This document shows positions 10,741 to 22,583 of a stretch of 64,000 bases of DNA, one piece after another. Source of the stretch: Eublepharis macularius. Taxonomy: Eukaryota; Chordata; Lepidosauria; Squamata; Eublepharidae. Position numbers and translations under genes: made by a program. How positions within the stretch are numbered: position 1 is the stretch's first letter; each line of letters opens with the position of its first letter. The notes below the pieces were generated by a model. That model was not told the origin of the DNA. It made no database searches and worked only from the letters and a program-made list of their open reading frames with translations. The stretch covers positions 10,498,001 to 10,562,000 of the forward strand of contig NC_072801.1 in NCBI RefSeq assembly GCF_028583425.1, written 5' to 3'.

Positions 10741-12010
10741 TTGCTATGAGGGTACAGGGGTCCATCTGCCATAGCCTGTCATCCATAGAATGACAATACG
10801 CTTACCAGCTTGTTCAATTGATAATCTTGTATCTTCAAGAGACGCATAAAATCCTTTTGTCTTCAGTATTCCAATCTAGCATTTTTTAATCAATCATTTG
10901 CTGTCAAAAGGTGTTCTGGAGCATTGCATTTACTGTTATAGGACCTTTTCTGTCCTGGCTGGCAAATCACTGCATGGAACTTCCCCCCTGGTCTTTCCTG
11001 GATGGCAAGTCACTGCACGGAGCTTCCCTGAACCCTTTCTGGCCTCTTTGTGTGGAATTGGTGGTAGAGGGTCTACTATGCTCCAAAATTTTTGGATATT
11101 TAAGGAATGGCCAATTATTATATGGAGGAGAAACCCTTGGTGCTTCTGGCACATGGCCACGCTGTTAAGCTGTCCTCAATTTGCAAATTCACAATGCTAC
11201 TGCATGTCACTGAGGAAGGGGCAGTGAGTTTCTCTGCTTGGCCTGGAGAGTTCATTAACCCCTGGATCTCAGTGGACCTCATAAAGGGTGAGCAAGGGCA
11301 CCCTTCGGCCTTTGTGGGAAATACATTGGCGCTATCACAGCATGTAGTTTTGGGATTGCTGATTAGTTCTTGCTCATAAAAGGAGGTGGGAAGGCTGAGG
11401 ACATTCAGGATGCCTTCTTAGGCTTTCTTTGAAGGGGTCTGATCCTGGAGAAAGCTTCATGATCCAGTCCTAGACCGACTCTTGAGTGTTATATTATCCA
11501 GATGGCAATATCAGACCCGCATGTGTGTAGGTGCTTTGCACAGTTGGCAGCCCCATTTAAATGAGATGCTGTGTGAGGGTACCAAGGGTTCTCATACAAG
11601 CGATTATACCAAAAGAGGTCACACAACAGGAACCGATAACCCATTTTCAAGCTGCCAAGATATAACAAGACAAAACAGGCATCAAAGCACCAAAATTATA
11701 TTTACATAACCCCCTATAACCTATTTTAATTTGCTGCTAACTAGCCTCACTACTGACTAGCAAAGCCATGAAAACAGGAACCCAAAATCATATGGACATA
11801 AATATGCATCGCCACCACTGCTCAACATTTGCAGCAGACTGTTCTACCTCCCCCCACCAATGTTTTCGGCCCCATCAAGTAGACGGAAGCAGGCTAGAGG
11901 CCTAAATTCAAGGCTTCAACTGAGTAAGTGATGAACTGGGATTAACTGGATTTATCTGCAGTCTGCTGTCCAGAGGGCCACTGCAGTCAAGACACATCAT
12001 TTGATGGTGG
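10741..12010. other. Intergenic stretch, no recognised gene
   Basis: Several frames of about 60-110 codons are open in overlapping registers and none has family similarity. No repeat is recognised with confidence. Confidence 0.45.
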
Positions 12011-12014
12011 CCAA

Positions 12015-12200
12015 CATTGGGTAGTGGTTAGAGGGTCAACTAGGATCCGAGATTCCCTGGTTTGCATCTCCACTCTGCTATGGCGTGACCTTGGGTCAGT
12101 TGCACACTCTCAGCCTAAACTACCTCACAGGGCTGTTGTGAGGATAAAACAAGAGAAGGAAGATGTAAGCCACTTCAAGCCCCGGGGACAAGCCCAAAGG
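12015..12200 (+). mobile_element. tRNA-derived SINE
   Basis: The head gtagtggttagagggtcaac resembles a tRNA A box, and a degraded B box follows (about 12056-12066). The body ttgggtcagttgcacactct and the block cctcacagggctgttgtgag match the copy at 52999-53218. The tail is truncated. Confidence 0.75.
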
Positions 12201-12210
12201 GGCAGGGAGA

Positions 12211-12410
12211 GAATAATAACCATAATTGCTCTTATACACTGCTCTTCTAGACAGATCAGTGCCCCATCCAGAGCGGTGTTGTTATCCCCACAATACAGCT
12301 TGGGCCGAGAGCAGCGGCTGACCCAAGGCCACCCGCTGGGCTCATGTCAGCGGTTGGATTCAAGCCAGTGAAGTGCTGATTCGCCCCCGGACCACGTAAC
12401 CACGGTGCCC
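12211..12410 (-). mobile_element. tRNA-derived SINE, reverse orientation
   Basis: On the minus strand it reads from gtggttacgtggtccggggg (A-box side) through gtggccttgggtcagccgct to a variant tail with ttgtggggataacaacac and ataagagcaattatggttat. It matches the copies at 35213-35460 and 36885-37440. A GC-rich minus-strand ORF that overlaps it is not a gene. Confidence 0.75.
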
Positions 12411-13130
12411 TCAGGAAGGGTCTGGGAGGCAGGAAGGGGCTCTCCCTCCAGCCAGGGCAGCGACCGGGAAGGGCCCCTCTCCAGCCCCAGCCTCTTCCTC
12501 TGATTCGCCAGGCGGCCTGAGGCCAGCCTCTCCCACAACCGGGGTGCTCCCGGCGGTCTCCCCAGCGCCGCATCCCGCGGCCAGCCGATCCCGAGCCGCG
12601 CCCCATCACTTCCTTTCCCTCCCTACCCGCCGCCCACTCCCCGGCCCCTTCCGGTCCCGGGCGAAGCCGAGGCGCTTCCGGGCTGCCCAAGAGCGGAAAG
12701 AGGCGAGCAGGTGGGGAGACGCCGAGGGGGCGTGGTCACACTTCTGGTCGGAAACCGGCCCCTTTGCCCCTCCTCCCTTCCCTCTGGACGCGGCGCAGAA
12801 CCGAGGCCACACCCGCTTGGGCCACGCCGCCTTCCGGTTGGAACCGGAACCCCTCCGCTCCTTTTCCCGTATCTAAGAAACGGGGCGCGCCCTCCTAAAA
12901 GGCCTCTCCGGAAACGCGGGCTGTTGCGTCGATCGTTCCGTTCAGGGCTACACCCGCGGCCAAAGACGCCGAGAGTAGCCCGGGCGGATCCTCCTGGCGG
13001 GGCGGGCGGGGGTTGGAGCAGAGGAGCGTCCCCCGCACTGCTCCTGGCGTAGGGGCGAGAGGGATCGGTCTGACTCGCAAAAAGGCAGCTTCACACGCAC
13101 GTTGTGGTGCAGGCGGGGAGTTGAACCCTG
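12411..13130. promoter_or_regulatory. CpG island, candidate promoter of an unidentified transcript
   Basis: About 700 nt are strongly GC- and CpG-rich compared with the flanks. Three CTTCCGG motifs (12648-12654, 12675-12681, 12831-12837), the core of ETS-family sites common in housekeeping promoters, lie within 190 nt. CpG-rich sequence continues to about 13070. No recognisable first exon follows on either strand. It may drive a non-coding RNA or a gene whose coding exons are outside the window. It is separate from TNRC18, whose promoter is beyond the right edge. Confidence 0.6.
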
Positions 13131-14319
13131 CTCCTCCCTCCACGCCTACTGCAACAGGACTAGCCCTCTCTTACACGCGAGGAGATGGCGTGTTCTGCAA
13201 AGTAAAAAAACTGCCTTTCTTTTACAAAGCTGAAGTTTGATTCCCAGCCCTACAAACTTTATTTTGAGGTGCATAGCGTTTCCATTTTCCCTAATATTTG
13301 TGTTTGGCTTTGCGAATAAGGAACTGTGAACCAACTTCAGCTTCCTCTTTGCTTTCAGAAAACCCGGCTTATTCTTACGTGCTTTGTTGTTATGTGCATT
13401 TAAGAATTAGCCAGGACAGTCCTGGTGATATATTAACTTTGGAAAACAGCGAGTTGTGGAGAAAGTTAACAGATTGCAGGCAAGGACCCTTGTTGACCAA
13501 ATTTTAGCTGAATTGCACTCCCCCCCCCCCCCGCTTTTTGTTTTAAAAGTTCAGCAATTGCAAGAGGTCTGCAAACAGAGAGGACAGGCCAGCCACTGAA
13601 GCGCCAGCCCTGGGCAAGCTGTCCATGTGATGGCTTTACAGGTTTTAACTGGCTTTATCAACCAGATATCAAGCATGTCATTAGGGCAAGAAATACTTTT
13701 TTAAAAAAAATGTAAACATGCAATTCTCAATAAACTTCACTCTGCAGCATCATTCTTTGTGCACATGTGCCTGTTTCTTCTTTGTGGTGGAATTACAGCA
13801 CCTCTCAGTACAGGACTGCCCAAAGGAATCAGTGGAAATCACCTCTTAGCTAGGTGACTTGTAAGATGCAGATATTGCTAAGTTCAACCCCAATTCACCC
13901 TCTGGTTTTAAACCAGCAAGAATGAGATACATCATTTTGTCCATTTCTTTGTAGGAAAGATTGCTGATGAGAAATAAATGCCTTCTGTCATGTATCATAA
14001 CTGCTGCATGGTTCCAAAGCATGAAGAGGAATCTTTTAAGAGATGTATGCAAGTGCAGGAGAAACTGCATGGTACATCCCCTACCACCTTTGCTGAGGGC
14101 CACAGTCTCTGCTCAGAATCAGAACGAAGGTAATCTGGACATAGAGCATTAAGGGCGTTTCCACAACATTGTAGAAATAAATTACCAAAAAACTAAAGTT
14201 AAGGCATTTTGTAGATGTCCTACCAAATGCCTTAATTTGAGTTTGTTGGTAATTTATTTCTAAATGGTACTAATTACTTAGGTCTCCTGATCCAGGCATG
14301 GAGCATAAATGGCCATAAA
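13131..14319. other. Stretch without recognised gene
   Basis: Holds a C homopolymer at about 13520-13532 and a short inverted repeat (14172-14262), otherwise nothing I can identify. It could contain an exon of a transcript from the CpG island, but there is no supporting evidence. Confidence 0.4.
14172..14262. repeat. 91-bp hairpin-forming inverted repeat
   Basis: Arms beginning tagaaataaattaccaa and ending ttggtaatttatttcta are reverse complements; the inner parts (aaggcattt / aaatgcctt) also pair, with a few mismatches and a short loop around 14210-14223. Possibly a small MITE. Confidence 0.8.
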
Positions 14320-15418
14320 ACAAAGCAGGTGGCCAGTTTTAAGTATTTAGGGGGTAAATTGCATGCCTCTGGTTCGAGGAAAACCCGTTGTGTCTATGTA
14401 GCCAATCTGGACAAAAATCTGCCTGTAATATCAACTTCTTATGGACCAAGAGTGGCCAGTGTATTCCAGCTGCTCTTAAACTATTTTGGGTCAAAACACT
14501 GGCTCTTTGTCTATACAGGACCATGATTGGGCCATCATCTTGTTTTGCACCTTTGGAGCAAGTGCAATTGAAATTCCTGAGAGCCGCCCTGCAATCGCCT
14601 TGCTGTGTTTTAAATTCAAACTTGCATTTGGAAACAGGTATGGTAAAGGTGGAGGCGCTAAAGTTAAATTTCAAGCCTCAAGGGTTATCCCCCTTGATTC
14701 TTCAGGACAGTTATCAATCCATGCAGCTAAAGGCAACTCAGCTGGTGAATTTGAGCTTTTCCCCTTGTTCTGCTCTGGAAATGGGGTATGAGCAGGCAAA
14801 ACAAGTTCTAAAGCAAAGGGTGATGAATATTGAGCAGCAGGTAGATCTAGAGAGGTCACCAACCTTTCAGTGTTCGGAAAACTCCAGAAACATAGTTTCC
14901 CTGGCTTCTTCTCTTTTGAAGATCTCTAGTCACAGCAAGGCATTTTCCCTTGCTGGAGGTGAAGAATTACCCTCTGCAGATTTGGATAAGGAGTATAAAA
15001 ATGTTCCCAAGACAGACAGGCTATGTCCTTGTGGTTCAGGGAAGATGGAAATTATGGAAAACATTTTACTTCGTTGTTCCTTGTATCAAGAGGCGTTTAT
15101 CCTCCCCTTATTTAGTAGGTATCCCAGTCAATCAGGCTCGGCATATGTTATAATACTACTAATAGATGAACATTCACTGGTGACAGCATATACTGCAAAA
15201 TTCTTCATGGCAGCCTGCAAATTTGTCAGAAACAGGTGACTTAAGTTTTATTTATACGCTTTGTAGAATTCTAATAATTTTACCCACTATTTTATTAATA
15301 TGTATCCTCTGAATTATTATATGTGACAATTTTAACCTTATTTGTCATAGTGGCTGGGAATTCTCACAAGACTTGTGCTGGTCTATGACCATACTAATAA
15401 AAATTTGATATGATATGC
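14320..15418 (+). mobile_element. R4/Dong-like LINE, 3'-terminal fragment with degraded ORF
   Basis: The frame opens with ASFKYLGGKLHASGS and moves by a frameshift into a 283-codon frame (14388-15239). Recognisable blocks are AALKLFWVKTLALCLY, LEQVQLKFLRAALQSP (the vQ-x-x-FLRA-L-x-x-P block) and, near the C terminus, LCPCGSGKMEIMENILLRC, a CCHC-like motif whose expected His appears as Asn. This layout is typical of R4-type ORF C termini. The 3' end has the short repeat tttgatatgatatg at about 15404-15418. The copy is 5'-truncated and its coding capacity is broken. Confidence 0.7.
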
Positions 15419-16332
15419 TTTGCTCTTTGCTGGGAAACCTTTTCTTTCTGACGACAGGGAAAGGCACTCTGTGTATGAACAAAGGTATTTTTACAGTAGC
15501 CATCCATCTATCTAGCAAGTTTTAATTGTATCCATCCATACCAACCTCAGGGTTCCCTCTTCCCTCTTTTATCCTCACCATGACTCTATGCAGGTAACTT
15601 AAGCAGAGGGGAAATGACTAGCCTGAGATCTTCCTGTGAGCTTTATTTGGCGCGCGGGGGCGGGGGGGGCGGGATGGAATCCAAACTCAGATTTCCTAGA
15701 TCTGACACTCTGGACCTCTCCTAACCAGTCATACGGGACTGAGTCTCTGTGCCAAGATATTTTTTGATTTATCAACTTTACATATAACTCCACCTTCCTT
15801 ACCGAGACTCGAGGTGGATTACAAAACCAGAAAAACACTACCATAAAGAGAACCAGTGGAAGACAGACCACTATCTCTGCCACAACTGGATTTCTACTGT
15901 CAGAAAATGCAGTGCAAACAAGATAATACATGCAACAAACAGTGTCCCCAAAACCTACAAAACAAAAACAATTGTACCCTGAGACTTTCAGCACGCTCTG
16001 TCCCCGAACCACAGTCTCCACCCTCTGAGATGGGCCTCAAAGAGGGTACAGAAATTGTGGCCCATTGTGTGTGTGCTGACAACTGGTGCTTTTTATCCAC
16101 TCCTTTTCCCCTTCTCTTTGGAAGACCCTGTTCACAAGTGTGGGAGGTGAGGGGGGACAGACGAATGAAGTGGTTGAATGGGCTGAGCCTTTAAAGACCA
16201 CAGTGTCAGTTTTTACAAAAAATGTTTAATCAGTCTTCCTTGTGTGTGTGTGGTGGGGAGGGTGACAATTCCAGATGGGAAGAAACAGTGAAAGCAAGTG
16301 TGAAGACAATCCATGATCCTAAGGAGTTTATC
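15419..16332. other. Intergenic stretch with an L2 tail fragment
   Basis: Positions 15755-15860 match, on the minus strand, the L2 3'-terminal block (ccttaccgagactcgaggtggattac). A G-rich run lies at 15655-15673. No gene is seen. Confidence 0.5.
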
Positions 16333-16340
16333 ATCATCAT

Positions 16341-16600
16341 CAGGGCTTTTTTTCAGCAGGAACGCGGTGGAACGGAGTTCTGGAACCTCTTGAAAATGGT
16401 CTCATGGCTGGTGGCCCCGCCCCCTGATCTCCAGACAGAGGGGAGTTGAGATTGCCCTCCGCGCCGCTGAGCAGCACAGAGGGCGATCTCAACTCCCCTC
16501 TGTCTGGAGATCAGGGGGCGGGGCCACCAGCCATGTGACCATTTTCTCTGAGGGCAACCCACTGAGTTCCACCACCTCTTTTCCCAGAAAAAAAGCCCTG
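16341..16600. mobile_element. hAT-like palindromic MITE, copy 1
   Basis: 260 bp from CAGGGCTTTTTTTC to GAAAAAAAGCCCTG. The 8-bp target-site duplication atcatcat is at 16333-16340 and 16601-16608. The two halves are long inverted repeats around tctccagacagaggggagtt, each holding one GGGGGCGGGGCC-type GC box. No ORF. It landed in an ATC microsatellite at the tail of an L2 fragment. Confidence 0.9.
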
Positions 16601-16608
16601 ATCATCAT

Positions 16609-16720
16609 CATTTATAGTTCACCTTTCTCACTGGGCCCCAAGGTGGATTACAAGTATGAAAAAAACTTTCCAGGCAATCATTAAGTAGATAAGATTTTTT
16701 TGTAATGCAGTTAGGCTAGG
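16609..16720 (-). mobile_element. L2-type LINE 3' tail fragment
   Basis: Minus-strand L2 terminal block (here ttcacctttctcactgggcc, aggtggattaca), preceded by the ATC-rich tail that received MITE copy 1. Confidence 0.65.
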
Positions 16721-17089
16721 ATTGTAGAATGCAAAGCCTTTAACACTCAGAATCACGGCAGCTAAAGGGAAACTTTTAAAAGCAGAGCCTGGCGACCCTA
16801 GGGGCAACAGAGAAAAGCTTCTCAGTGTCCTCCAGAGAGGCTGCTTTGCTTTATTTTTGTCTCAGCCCCACTGGCCACTCCAAAATGCCTCCTCAGCTCC
16901 GCCCAGACATGCAAACTCTCTTCCAGCTCCAAGCAGTAGTCCAGCAGCTCTCTCAGTGGCTGGGGTACACAGATACCCTCCCCGTTAATTGGCAAGGGCA
17001 TCACTGAGAAGCTGTGCCAACACTGCCGGGGGCTGTGACTCTCCCCATGGCTGCTAGCGCAGCTATGCTGGGCTAGGAAAATGTAATTT

Positions 17090-17222
17090 TAGGAAGGTAG
17101 CCGTGTTGGTGTGCAGTAGAATAGCAGGATTTGAGTCTAGTGGCACTGTAGAGACCAACAAGATTTTCAAGAGTTTGAGCTTTTGAGAGTCAGAGCTCCC
17201 TTCTTCAGATACTGGGTAAGGT
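17090..17222 (+). repeat. Dispersed repeat of the 'accaacatggctacc' foldback family, partial
   Basis: Contains gtagccgtgttggtgtgcag, then gagaccaacaagattttc and gagctttt...cttcttcagatactgg. The same segments recur at 34518, 41355, 43005 and elsewhere. This copy has only one arm. Confidence 0.65.
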
Positions 17223-18790
17223 AGTCCGGCTTTGCATAGACAGACTGTGCCCACGGGGCAGTGGAACAGCTTGCACATACGGGGGCTACCAAAGGCCATC
17301 TTTTCATTGCTGACACTGTGTGTCCAAGATGGCTCAGGGCTCATCCGGCCTCTCCACCCCCTGCAACATGCACTTGAATCTGGGGACTCTGACATCCGAA
17401 GGTCAACTGCCTTCTGACCACACAGATGTTGGCCAACTCAATGGAAACACACAAATGGTAAAAGGAGATTTTGCATGCTAGGCCAGTGGGGGAAAGGTCC
17501 AAAAGCTAACAGCCTAGATAGTCTTTAAAAAATATAGAAGGTAGGTAGATCGCTGGAAACTCACAGTCATGTCCTGACTTCAAAGTTCAGTGCTGGCATT
17601 ATGATGGCTCATACCATGCCCATTCCTGTAGGAATCACCTGATACATCGCACAGATCTAATGGGATGCAGTTTTTCTGATGGTTATAAAGGGAAGCAACC
17701 ACAAAGCAACCCATTTTGACGCAACAACTTTGTAGTGTCCTTTGAGCAGGGCTCCTTCTCTCTCCTGTACCAGAAAGCCCCGGTCAGATTCTCCCTTTCA
17801 ACCCCCAAGGTCACCCCTCCATCAGAACTAAAGCAAGTGGGAGCCCTGTTTATGATCCCACATTCCGTGTAGAATTAGCCTCCCAATATATTAACAAAAT
17901 GCACTTGAATGTACCTTTGCCAGATTTTCCACCCTCCAGTGCTGTTGGTTGCACAGATGGCGCATATTTCCTTGGGTGGACTTAAATGTTTTTTTGGGGG
18001 GAGGGGGCAGGTTTAAGGTAGACTGTCAAGCTAACTGTGTAAATGTGAACCTGAGAAAAAGGACCTTAACTTCATCATTTCATATACATTTTTCTTGAGC
18101 ATGGTGATGTTCGTTCATGCCCTCACTCATATTCCTGTCCCTTCATTGTTCCTCTAAAAGAAAATGAGACGCGGAAGCCAAAGCCAGTGTAGATTCCGTG
18201 TTCCAGTTACAAACGGGACTCATGTAAAAGCTGCATGTCTGAAAATGCCTGTGCAATTCTTTGACCCATTCATCCTCGTGCTCCACTGAGGGATGTCGGT
18301 GCTGCAGAATCGAGTTTGCAGGTGTGCACATGCAGCCCCAACTGGTGTAGATGTGATGTTCACCTAAGTCTAGCTGGACGTCTTGCTGAAATGCAGTGGT
18401 ACTACCGGGGGTGGGGTGGATCAGCTGGGTGCAGAGCTTCTGACCCCCACCTCTGCAAACTGTATTTCTCCTGATGCTGCAGAAATCTACTCTGAATGGA
18501 GCAGCAGCAGCTAAAATAGAGACACAGAACCTCCACGTCCCCCACAGCCAGCCTGATGACTGGCCATGGGGAGGAATCCAACTCCTGCCAGCCCTCTGGT
18601 AGGGGGCCTGTCTAGTGGAGCCACATTGCCTACATTGGTTCAGGCTTCCAAGATCTCACAGGCCCAGATTTGGCCTGACACCCTGGGAGTGGAATGTGCA
18701 GCTCAGTTAATTAATTGCACCTGTGAGCTGCTGCCCAGGGAAGGTGCCCTTGAGAGACGAAGGAGTCTTGGCTCCGCAGGTACTCCTTCT
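17223..18790. other. Intergenic stretch, no recognised gene
   Basis: No coding similarity and no confidently assigned repeat. A G-rich run lies near 17993-18010. In human the TNRC18 3' neighbour is SLC29A4; I looked for its transmembrane-type exons here and saw none. Confidence 0.4.
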
Positions 18791-19739
18791 CAGTTCTCAG
18801 GCTAGCAACGCTGATTGCAAGTGTGCCTCTGAATGGCTGACAATCATAGAAAAGATGGCTCCTCTCTGTTGGATCCTCCTATGCTACTTTATTCCATCAG
18901 CATGTGAGAGACTTTGCTCCATGCCAGGCCTGAGATGCCCATACCTGCCTGGCATGGTTTATGGTCTCTTGTTTGTGAGTATGAGCCTCAAGCCTCTTCA
19001 GAGAAATGCAAGTTAGCAAGCTTATGTTTTTAGTCAGTTAGCTTTAGTAAAGAATAGGCAAGCTGTTTGTTAATGTATTTTGCTTGTGCCTTAATAGAGT
19101 GGTTCCTGCACTCTTCTAAGTTAATAAACCATCTATTATATATAAGTCTTGTGTCTTGAGTGCCTGACCAACTGAGTGCAAGATCCCCCAGAGTAAAGAA
19201 CCCAGAGACTGGTGAGTCTCAAAGTCCCACCCTCCCAGGAGGCCTGCTAGAAGTCTGAGCGGCTGTAATCAGCACTTGGAATGGTGGGCAGGATGGCGAC
19301 CCCCAAGAAAGGGCCTTCTGACCCACCTGCCTGTCCCAGCTTCCCTATATGCCAATAGAGATGTGGCAAATAGTTTCCCAGGCAAGGAGGTCAGAGATGT
19401 TGCCTTGCGATGCACAATGTGGGTCCGTGAAATAAAATTTTAATTCTGAGGGGCAGCCACACAGCGAGGAGAGGAAACTTCTGCTCTGCGTGCAGAAAGT
19501 CACCAGTTCAAACCCCAGCATCGCCATTTAAAAATAACCTTCGAGGAGCAAGTTAGCAAGCTGCTACCTGCCAAAGTAGACAGTTCTGGTCTAGATGGTC
19601 CAAGCTGGTCTGACTCTGTCTCTTCTTCATATGTTCACATAACCTCAAGGATGTCACCAACGGGGCCTACGCAAGTTAGGGCCCGGCAATAGAAGAACGA
19701 GACTTTTTTTTAAAAAATGACCAAAGAAGGCAGAGTTTT
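18791..19739. other. LTR-like sequence and a SINE fragment
   Basis: Positions about 18867-19190 begin TGTTGGATCC and contain ttaataaaccatctattata followed by a U5-like region, so a solo LTR is possible; no terminal inverted repeat or target duplication was confirmed. Positions 19445-19620 resemble a tRNA-derived SINE (tctgctctgcgtgcagaaag, caccagttcaaaccccagc). Confidence 0.35.
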
Positions 19740-22195
19740 GTTTTTCAATTGATTTTTTTTTTATGAAAAAGGATCACACATAATTGGCCAACAAACAATG
19801 CAAAAAAAAAAAAGGGAAAAACTTTGAAAACATAACAACAGGGAAAATAACAGGATGAAAAAAAAAAATAACCTGGCTCCTTTCCTCTCGATTGTCTGGA
19901 AAAATCCTTGTGTTCCATAGAAGGCAACGGGCAGCTAAGTGCTCTCTATTCAACATTCGCATAAATTCTCTCTTTCTGTGTCTCTGGAGGTGCTTCAGCC
20001 AGCACAGGACACAATTTGTTACGTAAGCAGGTGAGAACTTCCTCTTCCCCTGTTTCTCTCTCTTTTTTACAGTCACAACCCAACAGGAAATAAAAAATAA
20101 AGAGTCTAAATGTCAGACTGTGTTTTTTTTTTATAATTTCATACTTTTTCACAGTTTTTTAAAAAGTTTATATATTTATATATATTTATATATTTATATT
20201 TTATATTTATAATTAAAAAGTTGAATCCATTTTTGATTTTTTTTCCTTTTCTTTAAAGAGGTTCTATAATACAGGGGGGAAAGGGCTTCATGAGTCTTAT
20301 GGTACATTAAAACTGTACAGAGTTTGTTTGCTTTTTTTTAAAAAGAAAGTTTATATACCGAAGTCTTCGGCAGCTGTGGTCCAGAAGGTGGGCAGTACAG
20401 ATCAGCACCACTGTGGTTCTTTCAGAAGTAAAGTTGTGAAGGATTCTAAAAAAAGGGTGGGGGGGTGCCTCCCTTCCTCCCTCCCTCCCTCTCAAATTGG
20501 CTACACTCTTCAGTACCCAAAGAGTACTGAAGAGTGGTAGATAGTTAAAAATCTGTCCGTGGAAGTAAGTAAGTATGGCCCCACCCTTGTAGTGCTGGAA
20601 TGGTACACTCCGTTCCGGGCGGAAACAATCTTGGGGTCTTAGGCTGTGTAGTGTATGTTTGTTTCTCTAAGTGCAAGATGAGGACATTGCTCCAGGCTGT
20701 TTCTCCCCCTCGCCCTCCCTCATCCCCATCCCCAAATTTGCCTCGACTCTGCCACGGCTGTTCAACCTTCTCTCTTCCTTGGCAGTGTCCATTTTTGGGC
20801 TCCTGCCCTGCCTTGAAATGGCAAGAGGCAAAGTCCAGAGCTCAAGGCCCACGATGAAAACAGAATGGTGGAGATGATGGTGGAATGACCAGACAGACAA
20901 GGAGATGGAAAATGTCTGACTGGCATCAATTAGGGGTGGAGCTGTTCATACTTAGACCTGCCAAGTTAAAACGCATGCACTGACAAGTCGAAGGCAGTTT
21001 CCTGGATCCCACCAGCCAATGTTTCCTGCGTGGACAGATCAAGGTCCCCCCAAGTGCTGTTTTATCTTTAAACTCTTTGTGTGCAGGGGGGGCAGGGGGC
21101 GGGGAGAAAGATTGAAGATTTTGTTCCGTATGAACACCCAGGAGTCCTTGAGAAGAAAGTCTGCTGGAACAAGATGACATCCAGCAGTGTTGTTTAGCTT
21201 CCTGCCGTAAGAACAGCAAGCGGTTGACAGTGTGCTTTGCAAAACACGCCTCCCCCGTAAAAAAAGTTGTGTTGTATATATAGGGAATGGCAAATTAAAC
21301 GGAGAACTGTGTTTCTCATCAGTCCCAAGAATGACTTACTTACATTCAGCTTACATGAGAAAGGAAATGGGGTTTTGTTTGTTTTGTTCAAGAGACTACA
21401 TCTGCACAGATTAAAAAAGCTCTCCCTGGCAAAGGTTGGCAAGGGGCAACAAGCTGATCCAGTCGATTTGGCAATTTTTTTAAAGAAAGAAAGTTCACGC
21501 CAACACAGCCCAGGGCCTGTTCTTAATCTTGGGAGGGTGTCAATCAACAACACTTTGCCTGAGCAACAGCCTTCTGGGCTTTCTGTTGAGCATCAGTTCT
21601 GTGCCAGAAATCGGAAAGCAGTTTTTGGAGACAAAGAAGTCATACAAAAGTTCCAAACGATGCTTGGGTTTCCCTCTGTCCTCATACTATCCCCGCCAAG
21701 CTAGTGTGCAGCTGGCAAGGAAGGACAGATGGGTGCCCCAAAAAACTGGAGAGTGTTGATTCCGGATGAAAAGTTGTCCTCTTCAAATATCCTATGAAAT
21801 GGTTCTTAATTTATCCTGTTTTTTTTTTAATATTGTCTAGCGCTCCGGTTCTCAAGGGCAAAAAAGAAGTTCATTGCACATGTTTAGGATCCGTGGGAAA
21901 AAATTAAAACAAAACAAAACCCTCAAACTCTCCTATGCCGTTCTTCCCCAAAAGCCACGTCGCTGGATCCTGGCTGTCACCTGAGCCGTTACAGGAAGTC
22001 CCTTGAAAAAGAGTCTTTTTATTTTCCGTCTTTGCTATGATGCGTGCGGACATTACACAATCATGCTGTCGTTAAGAAACAGGCACATACGTTCAGTTTG
22101 TCCCATTCTTCTCCCATAGAGGTGCAGGTATGAGCAAACGCTTTGGAAGAATGGGATGAGGGGGATGCCTCTCAGAAATCCCTTTTCCAGGGCAG
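19740..22195 (-). other. TNRC18: Probable 3'UTR of TNRC18
   Basis: The sequence downstream of the TNRC18 stop is unique, AT- and homopolymer-rich, and free of the interspersed repeats that crowd both flanks, which is typical of a long vertebrate 3'UTR. On the minus strand there are AATAAA at 22018-22023 (proximal) and ATTAAA at 21826-21831. No single distal polyadenylation site stands out, so the lower limit is set where poly-A/T-rich unique sequence gives way to repeat-derived sequence. A stable hairpin lies at 20504-20536. Confidence 0.5.
20504..20536 (-). promoter_or_regulatory. Perfect 13-bp stem-loop in the TNRC18 3'UTR
   Basis: cactcttcagtac (20504-20516) pairs perfectly with gtactgaagagtg (20524-20536) around a 7-nt loop. 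It lies inside the presumed 3'UTR. The function is unknown. Confidence 0.6.
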
Positions 22196-22498
<303 letters not shown>

Positions 22499-22583
22499 CT
22501 AGAAGAGCAAGGAGGTCTCACCTTATTCCTTATAATCCCATCCTTGGTTCCTACACTAGTCTCAGGTTCCTATTCCTCACACA

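Noticed and set aside
12015..12200. Functional tRNA gene
   Set aside because: A/B-box-like motifs are part of a SINE; there is no complete cloverleaf.
12256..12690. 144-codon GC-rich minus-strand ORF
   Set aside because: Half of it lies in a SINE and the rest in the CpG island; no family similarity. GC-rich DNA keeps frames open by chance.
18867..19190. Complete solo LTR
   Set aside because: Starts TGTTGG and has AATAAA, but no matching CA end or target duplication could be found, so it is kept only as LTR-like.
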